Shown here in pieces: positions 1 to 11,125 of a stretch of 64,000 bases of DNA. The stretch is taken from positions 3,286,001-3,350,000 of the forward strand of contig JAUKUA010000004.1 in the NCBI GenBank assembly GCA_030549175.1, in the 5' to 3' direction. Made by a program: the position numbers and the translations under genes. The notes below the pieces were generated by a model. That model did not search any database and had not been told where the DNA came from. It worked only from the letters and a program-made list of their open reading frames with translations. This stretch comes from Lasiosphaeris hirsuta (taxonomy: Eukaryota; Ascomycota; Sordariomycetes; Sordariales; Lasiosphaeriaceae). Numbering within the stretch: the stretch's first letter is position 1; the number at the start of each line of letters is the position of its first letter.

Positions 1-264
1 TGCGAATGGGCGTGGTGTTGGTGACTTTGGCATGCCAACGCACACTGCGAGTCGCGCGGACTCAATAATGGGACAAATTATGTACATCATTTCAGGGGTA
101 TCGGACCATGCCATATGTCGACCACTATAACCAACCGGACCTTGCTTTAAGAAGCTCGCTATAAACGTGCGCCGAGGGATGAACCCAGCCTCTATGTCGC
201 CCAGAACCATGCAATCAATGCTTGCTTTAAATAAGCCAGATCTACTTCTCATACATCATCACTC
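1..264. other. Window edge, 3' flank of PAN6
   Basis: Sequence beyond the PAN6 stop codon up to the window edge. It should hold the 3' untranslated region of that minus-strand gene. I see no further coding signal or repeat. Confidence 0.5.
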
Positions 265-1521
265 TCAGCTTGGCTGGATGATGATGTTGTCAATCAGCCT
301 GACTGCCGGCCCACCGCTATGGCCAAGATCCTCGCCCTCTCGTGGTGCTTCGACAGGAAGCATTCGAATAGCACCGCTCAGGATGCCACCCTTTTCAGGG
401 TCGACAACCGCAAGCTCCTCCATAGTCGAAGGGTCCGCAAGAGACATATAGTCGACCTCAAACCTAACCCTCTTTTCAGGGGCTAGGGCCATCTGCTCGC
501 TGAGCACATCCTTAGTGACCTTCTTCGCCGCGCCCAGCACCGTCTCGCGATCCCGGGCGCCGCCCGCATATGCCGCCTGGGCAGCGCTCAATGCCCTGTG
601 CAGCACCGTAGCTACCGCCCGCCGCCGCGCCCCGAGGTAGACGTTCCGCGAACTGAGCGCCAGCCCGTCAGTTGCTCGGGTCGTGGGGCCAACGACAACC
701 TCGATCGGCAACATGAAGTCGCGCACCAGGCTGCGGATCACGACCGTCTGCTGCACGTCCTTTTGGCCAAAGTAGACACGCTCCGGCTGTACGATATTGA
801 ACAGCTTCATGCACACGGTGGCAACGCCCCTAAAGAAGGTCGGACGCGACGCACCCTCGAGTACCTCGCCTACAGGCGTGATGGTCACAAAGCTACCCTT
901 GCTGTCAACTGCCTGCCCCGGGAACCCCGCGGGGTACATATCAGCCGTGGTGGGTGCGAAGACGGCGCTGATGCGGCCGAGGTTGGCGCCGTCGTCGGCA
1001 AGCTCGCGGTCGAGAGCAGCCAGGACAGCCATGTCGGCAGCCCAGGTGACGGGATACGAGCCCAGGTCCTCGGCGACGCCGAACTGGGCGGGGTTCACGT
1101 AGATGCTGACGACGACGTTGTGGTTCTCGCGCGCGGCCGCGCGGATCAGCGACAGGTGCCCCTCGTGTAGGGCGCCCATGGTCGGGACCAGCCCAACGGT
1201 CCGCTGGTCGATCGTGTGTGGGCGGCGCCACCGCCGCACCGACTCGACGGTGCGCAGGACGCGGATCGAGGTCGAAGGGATCTTCTCGAAGCGCGAGCCC
1301 GAGGGGGACGAGGAGGAGCACGAGGCCAAAGTGCGGGATTGACTCGTGGCGGCGGCGGCGGGCGGGAATTGCAGTCGGGCTAGTCCTGGAGGGGAGGGGA
1401 CGGTGGCGGAAGCTTGGGAAGACGACGACGAGAGACGAATGGCCAGAGCACGCGAGCTCGCGAGGTTCGGAATGACGGGGCGACCGGGGCGGATGGCGTA
1501 CCGCAACAACTGGAGCTGCAT
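265..1521 (-). CDS. PAN6: Pantoate-beta-alanine ligase (pantothenate synthetase)
   Basis: The enzyme condenses D-pantoate and beta-alanine with ATP to make pantothenate, the precursor of coenzyme A. It is a single exon of 418 aa. Family motifs seen: GLVPTMGALHEGHLSLI (HIGH-type nucleotide-binding loop, about residues 121-137), SIYVNPAQF, the YFGQKDVQQ motif and the late SSRNVYL motif. The family is usually 280-320 aa in bacteria and yeast. Here about 100 residues precede the core, and the first 75 are rich in Arg, Ser and Ala and nearly free of acidic residues, like a mitochondrial presequence; targeting is inferred. Two extra-long loops in the middle of the core are common in fungal copies. 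The start is the first in-frame ATG. Identity is secure, the exact N-terminus less so. Confidence 0.93.
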   Translation of the reverse strand: MQLQLLRYAIRPGRPVIPNLASSRALAIRLSSSSSQASATVPSPPGLARLQFPPAAAATSQSRTLASCSSSSPSGSRFEKIPSTSIRVLRTVESVRRWRRPHTIDQRTVGLVPTMGALHEGHLSLIRAAARENHNVVVSIYVNPAQFGVAEDLGSYPVTWAADMAVLAALDRELADDGANLGRISAVFAPTTADMYPAGFPGQAVDSKGSFVTITPVGEVLEGASRPTFFRGVATVCMKLFNIVQPERVYFGQKDVQQTVVIRSLVRDFMLPIEVVVGPTTRATDGLALSSRNVYLGARRRAVATVLHRALSAAQAAYAGGARDRETVLGAAKKVTKDVLSEQMALAPEKRVRFEVDYMSLADPSTMEELAVVDPEKGGILSGAIRMLPVEAPREGEDLGHSGGPAVRLIDNIIIQPS

Positions 1522-3416
1522 CGTATGGGGACAGCGGGGATTCGCTCGACTGCAAATGGGAAGAAAAGAGCGGACTGGCTGGCCATGACTGCCGGCGCAA
1601 TTGGGTCGGACTTTATTTCAGAGGTATCCTGTGATGGTTTCTGCGGCGGAGTTTTGAGGACGGGAACGACGGGGTTCACGAGAAAACAACAAGTGGCACG
1701 TGCTGCAGTGGGGCCGACCGGTTAGTAGTCAATATCTGCCTCTGTTCTGTTCCAGTGCTAGCACGGTACCTCCCCCTCTCCAACGATTATCTATTAGCTC
1801 CATATCACTTAACCGGTGTCCCCAACCCATCGCATCGTTGGAGTCTTTCAAAAGAAGGGGCTGGTCTGCTCTCCCGGCAGTGGAAGCCTTAATTCAATCC
1901 ATTTTCTTTCCGAGCCTTCTTTGTTGTACGGCTGCATCTCAGGCAATGTTCCGGGGCCATTTTGCTGGGAAGAAATGCTGTCAGAGGGCCCAACGACCTG
2001 AATCGGCTCATTTGGCGGTGTTGGCGAATGACAATTCCAGTACGTTACGGAGTGACGCGGTGTCAGATGAGAGAAATCCTATGAGCAAACTATATATGTT
2101 AGAGCTTCTGTCCGAGTTTGACTACCGGGTTGCAACGACACTGGGTGGCACGTACCTCGATTGCCTCCTCCTCATCGAAAGGGTCCTCCTCTGGTAGCGA
2201 ACAAAGAAGTGAAGCGAGAAGCAGGAGTGTGAGCAAGGCACAAAAGATAGAAAGAGAGTCGAGGATAGCTCCGTCCCTGATACTGAGGCTGCTGTGGCTA
2301 TCATGCATTTTGACAGCTAGATTTCTGTTTTTACACATGCAGAGCGGGGGATAAAAAACCGTGTCGGCCCTCTGCGAGCTCTGTGGCCGATTTTATTCAA
2401 TCGATTCTCTTTGAGAGATATGGGCGTCACAGTGGTGAGATCCAGACTGTGGGCCGATACAAAGACTTGAAGATGTGTGGCATAATAGTATCGGGAGTCA
2501 CCGGAAACGGGTAATACCGAACACGTACCTTTAGATGTTACAGTCTTCGATTTACGTTGTATTAGTGTAACGCTTCTCAAGGCCATAAAGTGAAGTTGAG
2601 TTGTCACGCTTATACGGTACCTCAATTACACCTCAAGCATTCCACCCATCAAGTGCCAACTTGAGTTGAAACGGCACAGATTTCGTAACCTCGTTCCAGA
2701 ATCCGGACTGGAGCACCTCAGTTCTGACAGGCATCTCCCCATCTTAAGGGGGTGCCAATCCAGGCAGCTCAATGTCGTCCCCAACACTCCCAGCACGTGC
2801 GCCTTTTCCACACGCCGAGAGGGCAAGGCGCTAGGTTGGCACACAGAGAGAATGCCACACAAAGCTCGCCAAGATTTTTAGGGTCAGCAGTTCCCGGTTT
2901 TCAATATTGATCTCATGATGGAAACCTTGTTTTCCCCCTTCCCTCTTTCTTGCTCCAATTCGTTTAATAGGTGGCCTTGTGTGACTGCATGTCGAGAGTA
3001 GTAACAGCATCAAACGAGGGTTCACTCCAAGATGAAAACCAGGTTGAAATGCTCAGTGGTCTCGACAACGCCTCAACTCTTGGCGGTGGCAAGGTGCCTG
3101 CGCCCAGCATACCACTTGGTCTAGATCACCTTGACCGTGTAAGTGTGGTGTTTAAACTTGTTTGATTTAGGCCCTGTTTAGCCCAAGTTCAGCCGCACTG
3201 CGCAAGCAATCGGACTTTGTGTTCTGGACAGCTTGATCAGAGCATCTTGGTAGGTACTCCGTACCATTCATTGATGGCAGCATATGGCCTTGGTGATCAT
3301 GACCTCGGTCCCTCTGTTTAACTGGGTTATTCCCTCACTGCCCGCCGGCCCAATTTTTTTCTACCCGTTGTTCCGAAAGTTTCTAGACTTCAATTGCAAC
3401 TCGCGACAGAGCCAAG
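1522..3416. other. Intergenic, divergent promoters
   Basis: A 1.9-kb gap between PAN6 (transcribed leftward) and the CFEM-like gene (transcribed rightward). It must contain both promoters. Open frames here are short, overlap on both strands and show no protein-like composition or splice-linked continuation. I see no RNA gene or repeat. Confidence 0.5.
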
Positions 3417-4340
3417 ATGAGAAATCGCGGTCCCCTCTTTTCACTATTACTTTCCGTCATCAGGTCTGCGCAGGGAGACCGGCTCGATGTCAACCGAGTG
3501 CTTGCAGCGGACCCGGCAATCCACAATCTGAAGGCATGCGGCTCCTGCAAGATCGTCCAGCTCCCCGAGACGACACCATGCTGGGGCGAGACGGCCGTGG
3601 TGTGGGCGAGTGGGTGCCAAACCATGGGGTGCCTGTGCGACAAGAATTACCGAGAAAAGAGAACCAAGTGGATCATGGACGAGGTCGAGTATCTGTGCGG
3701 GAAGACGGATGCCATCACACCACAGCTGACCGTCGACTGGTTCAACACCTTTTGCGACGCCCAGCTGGTGCTTCTGGAGGCGTCGGCCCCCGCGACCTCG
3801 GTCCGGTCGTCTGGCGCGACGGGCACCGCCGCAGCCCCGGCGCCTGGTGATACCTCCGGCTCAGGCGGCGGCGGGTCGAACCAACCTGGCAACACCGGCA
3901 CCATCATCAACCAGTGCATAGATACGAATTCGTCAGAGTGCACCATCAACAATGGGCCCGTCAACCCCTCTGCTAGTCCCCAGACTGGCGGTAGCACGCA
4001 GTCGTCTGATTCAGACCGTCTCGCTATCGGGCTAACCCTCGGTGTTGGGCTCCCGTCTTTGGTAGTAGGGGTGCTATCTTTTTGTGCGTACGATTCCCCA
4101 TCATGCCCTTTGCCTATAACCACTACCTGCTAACTCTTTTCGGGCTATAGAGCAATGAAGAGCAGGAGGACCGGCGACAACTTCCTTTACACCATGACCG
4201 ACATGGTTTGTGCTTGCCACAGACAAGCTAGACCGCGGCCAGTGCCATCCCATCATGGAATGGTCGATATGGAGAGAGGCGTCTGGAATAGGGATCCCAT
4301 GGGCCTGCAGCGACCGGTGGTGTATGAGTTAAGGGCATGA
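3417..4340 (+). CDS. Secreted/membrane CFEM-like Cys-rich protein
   Basis: The product starts with a signal peptide (residues 1-19) and then has an eight-cysteine domain at positions 41, 44, 55, 67, 72, 74, 94 and 113. The SGCQTMGCLC stretch resembles CFEM domains of fungal surface proteins, though the spacing is not a strict match. A Gly/Ser/Thr-rich linker follows, then one hydrophobic segment (about residues 203-222). A donor GTGCGT at 4084 and branch-like GCTAAC near 4129 mark an intron. Using the AG at 4151-4152 keeps the frame open, adds a basic stop-transfer tail (MKSRRTG) and gives 284 aa; this is the model given. Using the AG at 4149-4150 creates an immediate stop after residue 222. 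Unspliced reading gives 238 aa. Role unknown; a cell-surface function is inferred. Confidence 0.65.
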
Positions 4341-5601
4341 TTAGAGCGAATACCCTTTCATTTGTTTTATTCCCTTTCGTGGATGTATCATTAAACACCA
4401 GCCACCTCTGAGTACGGAAGGGCTCGCGGGGAAGCAAAAGACCGAGCCAGCCCTTCAAGATCCAGGTACCACATAACGCGGCATGCCGCTACGATAGCGG
4501 TACCCACGCATCCGTAATATCGCCGGCAGTGACGTCGACCTCTGTATTCCAATCGCTGCATTTGCCGATGCTCAAGTGAAGCCATTGTCTCCCTCCCGCA
4601 ACCGCAGCTCCAAGTCGTCGTGCTGTCTCTACCGGGGGGCAAATCTCGGATAAGAGGTCCCAGGAGACCATCGTGCTGTTTCAGTAACCCGCTTGTATAC
4701 CCAGGAGACTTCCCAGCATCATGTCGTGTAGCCGAAACAAAAAGACAATAGTCCAAAGCAGAGGAGGTTGAAAGAAAGAGCCCGCGATGGAGATGCCGCC
4801 TCTATATTAGAGGAGGCTGGTGGTGAAACGAAACAAATTTATCCAATCAGGGGCTGTTTTGGATTTCCGACGGGCGGCAGAGCTGGCTTTCCATCTCAAG
4901 TGTCGACGCGGCGGCTTGTTGGTTTCAGAATCCGACGATCAGATTTTCCCAACCCCGGCGGCCACTTCTACCGGCGTTTGATGTTCGAATAAGCCGGCCT
5001 ATGGCTGGATAGGTAGTCAGCGTAGGGCTGCGCGTGCTGCTTGTAAAGAGCCACCCACGGACCGCAGACTGTGCCCCCGAGCGGCAGCGGCAGTCTCATT
5101 GCTCAGGCTAATACTGCCCGAGAGCCAAGATGCAGGAACGCGCTGATAGCTTGGCGGCTCCTTTTTCGATCGTCACCAAAGGACTACACCGAAGGATCCG
5201 GGTTAGCCCAAGTCTGCGTCACAGTGAGGTGACATGACCCCAATGCGGTGACCTTCACCTCCTCGACGATGGCTTCGCTTTCGCTTGGAAGCTGCCGAAT
5301 GTCACCCCATCCTCCCTGCTGGCTCGATCCTTCTGCAGGGCCCCTCTTTGAGACGCCGATGTGGCGCTGACCTCCTTGTGCCAGGGATCTCCAGATCGTC
5401 TGGATGCTCGCTTCCAAGCATTTGTCCATCCAGAACTGGACCGATCCGAGTTGTCGGTGGACGTATTAAAGAAATGATCGACCCCATCGTAGTTTCGTCC
5501 GAGTTTAAACTTGGTCTCTAGCTTGCTCTGGATTAGCACTCTGCTGTCGCTTTCTTTCGTCTACTCTCCTTAATACTGTGTATCTTTATATTGCACACAC
5601 A
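4341..5601. other. Intergenic, carboxypeptidase promoter
   Basis: A 1.26-kb gap upstream of the serine carboxypeptidase. Only short overlapping frames without recognisable protein character are present. No RNA gene seen. Confidence 0.5.
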
Positions 5602-7502
5602 ATGCGCTGGACTATCGCATTTCCCCTTCTGGCCTCGGCCACATCGGTCCTGGCGACTTTGAACTGGAACCAGCTCCACCCGGAACACTCGCGCAGGCAA
5701 ATACTTCCGCAGAACTTTGGTGCTGCAGAGGAGCATCTGGTGGAGAAGCGCCAGAAGCAGCAACTGTTTCTCAACGGCAAAACAACAAGTAGGCATCAGC
5801 TTTCTTTCCGCGTGCATATGTGGATTCGGTGGGGAATCATACTGACCGCTCTGCAGAATTCGCAGTCAATGGCTCAGGCCTCCCCGAGGTGGACTTTGAT
5901 GTCGGAGAGTCCTATGCCGGGTCGCTGCCGATAAGCAACAATGATCCCTCCAACCAGCTCTTCTTCTGGTTCTTCCCCTCCACCAACCCCGTCGCCCAGG
6001 AGAAGAAGGAGATTCTGATTTGGTTGACGGGCGGTCCGGGTTGCTCTTCAGTCGGAGAGCTGTTGCAAGAAAACGGCCCCGTGCTATGGGTGCCCGGCGT
6101 GTTCAAGCCAGTCGCCAACAAATGGAGCTGGCATCATCTGACCAACGTTGTTTGGGTCGATCAACCTGTCGGTTCGGGCTTTTCGACGGGCACGCCCACT
6201 GCACGCGACGAGGCAGACGTAGCCCAGCAGTTCCTCGGCTTCTGGAAGAACTTTGTCGACACCTTCACGCTGCAGGGGTACAAGGTGTACGTGACCGGTT
6301 CGTCCTACAGCGGCATGTATACGCCCTACATCTCGAGCGCCATGCTGGACCAGAACGACCCGACCTACTTCAACGTGACGGGCATGATGGTGTTCGACGG
6401 CCTGTACTCCAAGGACCCCATCGCCCGTGACATCCCGGTTGCCACATTCGTCGACCAGTGGTCCGACATCCTCTCCTTCAACGACACATTTGCCCAGTCA
6501 CTGCGCAGTGCGTCTGTACAGTGTGGCTACACCGATTACCTGCAAAAGTACCTTGCTTTTCCGCCCTTTGGCGTCCAACCCTCGGTGCTCCCGGGACAGC
6601 AAGCCGGGTCGGAAACACTGCGGCCCGAGTGCGACATCTTCTTCCAAGTCTACGCGGCTGCGCTCGAGCTCAACCCGTGTTTCTCCGTCTACGAGATTGG
6701 GGCACGCTGCCCACTCGTCTTCGACCCGCTGGGGTTTTCGGCAGGCACCAACTTTGTGCCCGATGGCGCGGGCCCCGTCTATTTCGACCGCGCCGACGTC
6801 AAGAAGGCGATCCACGCGCCGGCCAACCACACGTGGGAGTTCTGCGCGTCGCAGCCCGTCTTCGTCAACAACACGGACAACTCGCAGCTCGCGGGGCCCG
6901 GCAGCCAGCCCGTGATCCCCAAGGTGATTGAGCGGACGCAGAACGTGCTGCTGGGCCACGGCAGCCGCGACTTTGTGCTCATCGCCGACGGCACCCTGCT
7001 GACCATCCAGAACCTGACGTGGGGCGGCAAGCTGGGCTTCCAGACGCAGCCGACCAGCCCGCTGTACATCCCGTACCACGTCAACGACGACCCCGAGAAC
7101 ATTGCCGGCGCCGGCGTCGTCGGCACGAGCCACTCGGAGCGCGGCCTGACGTACTTTGGCGTCGGCACCGGGCACTTCCTGACGCAGGACCAGCCGGCCG
7201 TCGCGTTCCGGGGCGTCGAGATCCTGCTGGGGCGGGTGCCGGACTTCCAGAGCACGGTGCCGTTCACCACCGAGACCAATGCTACTGTGCAGCCGAATGT
7301 GGCGCTGGGGAATGGCACGTTTGTGGTGGGCTTCGAGGATCCCCGGTCGGGGGTGCAGGGAACCGGGTCGAGCCGGGTTGGCGGCGCCCAGTCGGTTACC
7401 AGTGTCGTGGGCATCTCGGGTGCCGATGTGCGGGTCGGCCGTGTGAGGGTGGCAGCTGTGGCCATGGGGATGCTGGCGGTTGGGTTTGCTGTGCTGATGT
7501 AA
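5602..7502 (+). CDS. Serine carboxypeptidase (peptidase S10), GPI-type
   Basis: A secreted exopeptidase that removes C-terminal residues from proteins. Exons are 5602-5788 and 5857-7502 and give 610 aa; the 68-nt intron (GTAGGC...CTGCAG) joins NGKTTK to FAVNGSG. A signal peptide covers residues 1-21 (MRWTIAFPLLASATSVLA). S10 landmarks are TGGPGCSSVGEL, DQPVGSGFS, the nucleophile loop GSSYSGMY (Ser about 212), HGSRDFVL (Asp about 434) and GTGHFLTQDQP (His about 502), so the triad is complete. The nucleophile loop lacks the usual Glu of GESYAG. The last 20 residues are hydrophobic after a Gly/Ser stretch, consistent with GPI anchoring. There are many N-x-S/T sites. A propeptide probably precedes the mature enzyme: KR at 53-54 is a candidate processing site. 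Confidence 0.92.
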
Positions 7503-7900
7503 AGTAATGGGACATACCTATTTTGGAAGCGGGGGCTGGTGAGCGTTCGGCGTTCAGGGCTAGTCATTATAATTCCCTTAGGCAGGTGCTACGTATGCTC
7601 CTTCAATGGGAAGTGGGCTTTCTTTGGTTTGCTACCTTCAAGTATGGATGCTTCAACATTGCAACGCGTATTGCTCGATGGCTTCCATCGCACCTCTCTC
7701 CCCAAGTGATTTCGATTTCAGCTTCGATGCAGCCTACTGATCTTTGCTAACTTACACAAGGCCTATAGCACAGGTTCACGGCAAAGAGGTCTGGCAAAGG
7801 GACATTGTGAGCACCAGCGAGAGGAGTGAAAACATGGACAAATCTGGTCGACTCGTGATAGCGGCTAGATGCGGGCTCTGGATGCAAGAACTGAGTTACA
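7503..7900. other. Intergenic
   Basis: A 400-nt gap between the carboxypeptidase stop and the tRNA gene. It should hold the 3' untranslated region. I see nothing else in it. Confidence 0.5.
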
Positions 7901-7990
7901 GGCAAGGTGGCCGAGCGGTCTAAGGCGCCGTCTTCAGGAATTCTGAATTGGCGGTCCGAAAGGGCATGGGTTCGAATCCCATCCTTGTCA
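7901..7990 (+). tRNA. tRNA-Leu (anticodon CAG) with 10-nt intron
   Basis: The cloverleaf folds fully. The acceptor stem GGCAAGG pairs with CCTTGTC (one G-T pair) and the discriminator is A. The D arm is GCC...GGC. The anticodon stem CCGTC pairs with GGCGG, with loop TTCAGG...T. A variable arm typical of Leu follows, then the T arm ATGGG-TTCGAAT-CCCAT. The anticodon CAG lies at 7935-7937. A 10-nt intron (7939-7948) sits one base 3' of the anticodon, the normal place for nuclear tRNA introns. The long variable arm and CAG anticodon both indicate leucine. A T4 run follows. Confidence 0.93.
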
Positions 7991-7995
7991 CTACC

Positions 7996-7999
7996 TTTT
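7996..7999 (+). terminator. RNA polymerase III T4 terminator
   Basis: A TTTT run six bases after the tRNA discriminator base. Its position suits Pol III termination of the tRNA-Leu gene, although four T is the minimum length. Confidence 0.5.
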
Positions 8000-9016
8000 G
8001 CACTTCAGTTCAATATCATTTTGCCCCTTTCCTTGACACGGGGAACATGCCTTTGGGGAATTCAAAATCAATGCCCATTCGGGGGGTGTTCACATCACTC
8101 GAGCGCATGAGTTCATTGTGAGCAGGTATGAAAGCCCGCAATCTAGTTAATCACTCTTTGGTTAGGTATTTTGTTAGTTATTTTGGAATGAACTATAGGC
8201 GGTAATAATGGTATCTAGAAAATACCGTGGTTTGCTTTACGCGCCAGAAGTTGAGTTTGGCCGGAAGTAATGAAAACTGTTGGTTCACAGGTACTTGCCC
8301 ACACCTGATTGGCCAACCGCGGCTTCAGCGGTTAGGGAGAGCCAACAAGCCCGACACCTCATCCAGAATATCATATCACGGTGCTAAGCAGGCCAACGCC
8401 CCCTGAGAAAGTTCAAGCTGGTTTCCTCGAACTTCGGCATACGTTTGTGAGCATAGGTATCGTGGCGTTCTGAAGTCCTCCAAAGAGGGAGCCCGCCGGA
8501 ACACCAAAGTGCTGAAGGGGGTCGGTCCCCTTTATGGCGGGACCAGACATCAACAGAGGCTCAGTCTGGTCCCATGGTACTAACCCCCCATGTGGCCGCG
8601 CTGAGTAGTTGCTTTCATGCTGTTGGCCGCGGCTGGTAGAGGTTACCTAGGTACCCGGTACTCTGAACTGGCTCCTCTTGTTTCTCGAGAGATTCTACCC
8701 GGCCGGCAACCAGAGCTCTCTCAGTGAACGCATGAGCCCAGTCAGTTCCCCTTGGTCGGGCCTCCTTGCTGCGGTATAGATGTTCTTTGCGGCCCCGCCA
8801 AGGTGTAGCATAAGGCGCCATAGGTAAACACTGTCAAAGTCCGTCGAGAAGAAAGGGGCCTGGCAGTGACAGAGCTGCGAATAGATATTAACAAGAAGTG
8901 CGTATCGGTAGACCAAGCCCTTCTCTTAATCTCATCAGCTTTTCCATCAACTCCATCAGCCTTTTTACCTCGACAACACCAAATCCCACAAATTTCAGCT
9001 TAGACACCTTACACGG
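8000..9016. other. Intergenic, gene-poor
   Basis: No gene recognised. A pyrimidine-rich, ATG-poor stretch at about 8925-9010 looks like the former leader of the decayed coding region that follows. Confidence 0.45.
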
Positions 9017-10727
9017 ATGCCCATGTCCTCGGCCAACATCACACAACTCCGACCTTCCAATACGCCTCCCTTTCAGGACGGCCAACAATCCCCTCCAGGT
9101 TTTGGAAACGTCCAAACTTCTATGGCGGATCTGGCGCACCTGGCAACTCTAAAGCCGAGGTTACGTATTGCTGTGATTGGCTACGAGCATACGGCATTAA
9201 AAAGATGGTCACATTCTTCCTCAAGGCTTCTGATTCGTGGGAGCTAGTTGCCTTTTATGCTCTTCCGTCAGGGTTGAAAACTTCAAGAACTACCTCTTTC
9301 CGAGCCTCATTGAACCCATTCCTATCTTTCTCAGCATCCAAGACATGATGTTGGAGGTGCAACACAACGAAGGTGATAATATTCTGTGGTGGTCGTGGTT
9401 CTGGCCCAGAGAAGTCTCTGGCCCTCTTTTATGGGTGGCCACACCAGAACCACGCCAGGCTATCTACTTATCAGAGGCGGCTACACCTTCTGGAAGGCCA
9501 TTCACTGGAGGCCACCATTCACTCTCCCAACACATGATCTCTAGCCTCAGTTGCACCATCGATTGGGCATACATTGAAGAGCCTTGCCGCCTCGACGTGG
9601 CCGTCACTTTCAACACCTTGGTAAAATACAGGATTCATGTGCTCAAGGAGGGACCTACGGCCATTGACCTCAACGGCTTGATCACGATTCGAAATATCGC
9701 AGACGGCAATGGCGCCAGTCTTTTGACAACCAGTTACGATTCATCCCGCCATTCCGCCACTTTCACTAAATTCATGTCCTTACTCCCCCAGATTGGCAGA
9801 ATCGAATTTGCCGCGGGTACCTATCGATGGGGTGGTTTCATGACTTTCGGCGATAGTTGGAGATCCGAGAGTGACGGAACTCTTCCGGGCTGGAGACTCG
9901 TTGACTTGGTGTTGCGGGCTCTCGGCGATGGCTCACCGGCTAAGCCGCAATGCAGCACCCGACACACAAAGGCTCCTGGCAAGTTTTGAACACCAATGGC
10001 CCAACGATACAAACCATTGAACGCATCTTGAACACACTATACCCGTCGCCGCCCACAGCACTTCCGCCGCCACTGCCACTGCTAGCTGCCCTGATATTGC
10101 CAGCATCGCCGCTATCGTCAGCTATACTGGGACCACTATAAGCTCTGCTATATTCAGACCTCTCCGCTACCCCCCACCCATCACTTCTCAGGAACTCCGA
10201 CTTTCTCGCGCGATTTCCAACTGGGAGGATAGCGGAACGTAGAACATCCCCGCCACTCTCGAGGTGAAGAACCGCTATACCGACCAGATTGCCACAGCAC
10301 TAGTCAGAGTTCCGTTCCTCAAGTTTGCAGCAACCAGCTACCGCGAAGCCGAAGTGGCCCCCGCCTGGCGCGCGCTTTATCCCTGAAATCGCGCCTGAGG
10401 GCCCCAATAGGGAAACGTTCATCCAACAACTCAACGACCTGGGGCTAGAGGCCTGCGCCCCAACCATGTACGTACCGCTGTCGTTGGATGATGACCCGAG
10501 CGAGGCTCCTGGCCGTGGATCCCCCCTCCCAGAAACGATACTCCGGTCACCTGCCCGGAGATGACATCGTAGCCATGATGAATCACTTCCCCGGGGCCTT
10601 CCGTTTCCACCTCAACGCTGTCAAGTTGCCAGCATGGAGGCCGGACGAGGACCAAGCCGAGGTTAACCGCTATATCGAGGGTATTTCTTCTGTTGCAAAG
10701 CGGTGGATGGAAAATCCTCGCCTCTGA
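9017..10727 (+). pseudogene. Decayed protein-coding region, several frameshifts
   Basis: Protein-like sequence runs through this interval but changes frame repeatedly. A start-like MPMSSANITQ lies at 9017. About 100 nt later the plausible reading moves to another frame (FYGGSGAPGNSKAEVTYCC, then AYGIKKMVTFFLKASDSWEL). From about 9260 to 9960 it moves to a third (e.g. DDMMLEV-type region through YRWGGFMTFGDSWRSESDG, stop at 9987-9989). It continues at about 10085-10390 in a frame broken by a TAG (WEDSGT, stop, then EVKNRYTDQIATALVRV), and ends in two further frames (APEGPNRETFIQQLNDLG; MMNHFPGAFRFHLNAVKL). No GT...AG pairs explain all the jumps. I do not recognise the family. Alternatives are a multi-intron gene with unusual splicing or assembly errors. 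Confidence 0.5.
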
Positions 10728-11125
10728 CTTATAAGTGGGAGATCTTTTCGATATGGATCTAGGTCGGGCAAGGCCATTTTCTGTATTTTGAATAGGTGAT
10801 TTTGAATTAGAAGGGCTATGTTTTCCACCTCAAGAAGCTAAATCACGTTGTTAAAAGTCACTGATATTAGATGGGTAATTCGAGGAAAGTGTCAAAGGAT
10901 GTGTTTTGAGTTGCTGTCCGATCATTATATCCCTCCCACGTATCATCCAAACCATTATAAACCCGAGTTCATTATCCCAATCATAAATTCGATCCAACTC
11001 CACAGCCAAATAGAACATCTATTATCGCATAACCATGCTTGTCGGGGAGATAGCGGAACCGTTTGCACGTCTTGCTTTGTCGGACTTCTACTCTCCCTTC
11101 TTTTCTTTCGTGTTCATTTTCTTTT
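10728..11125. other. Intergenic, AT-rich
   Basis: A 400-nt AT-rich gap between the decayed region and the small Cys/His gene. No coding or RNA feature seen. Confidence 0.45.

Noticed and set aside
1713..1735. GACCGGTTAGTAGTC, similar to part of fungal 5S rRNA
   Set aside because: Only a short match; flanking sequence does not continue as 5S rRNA.
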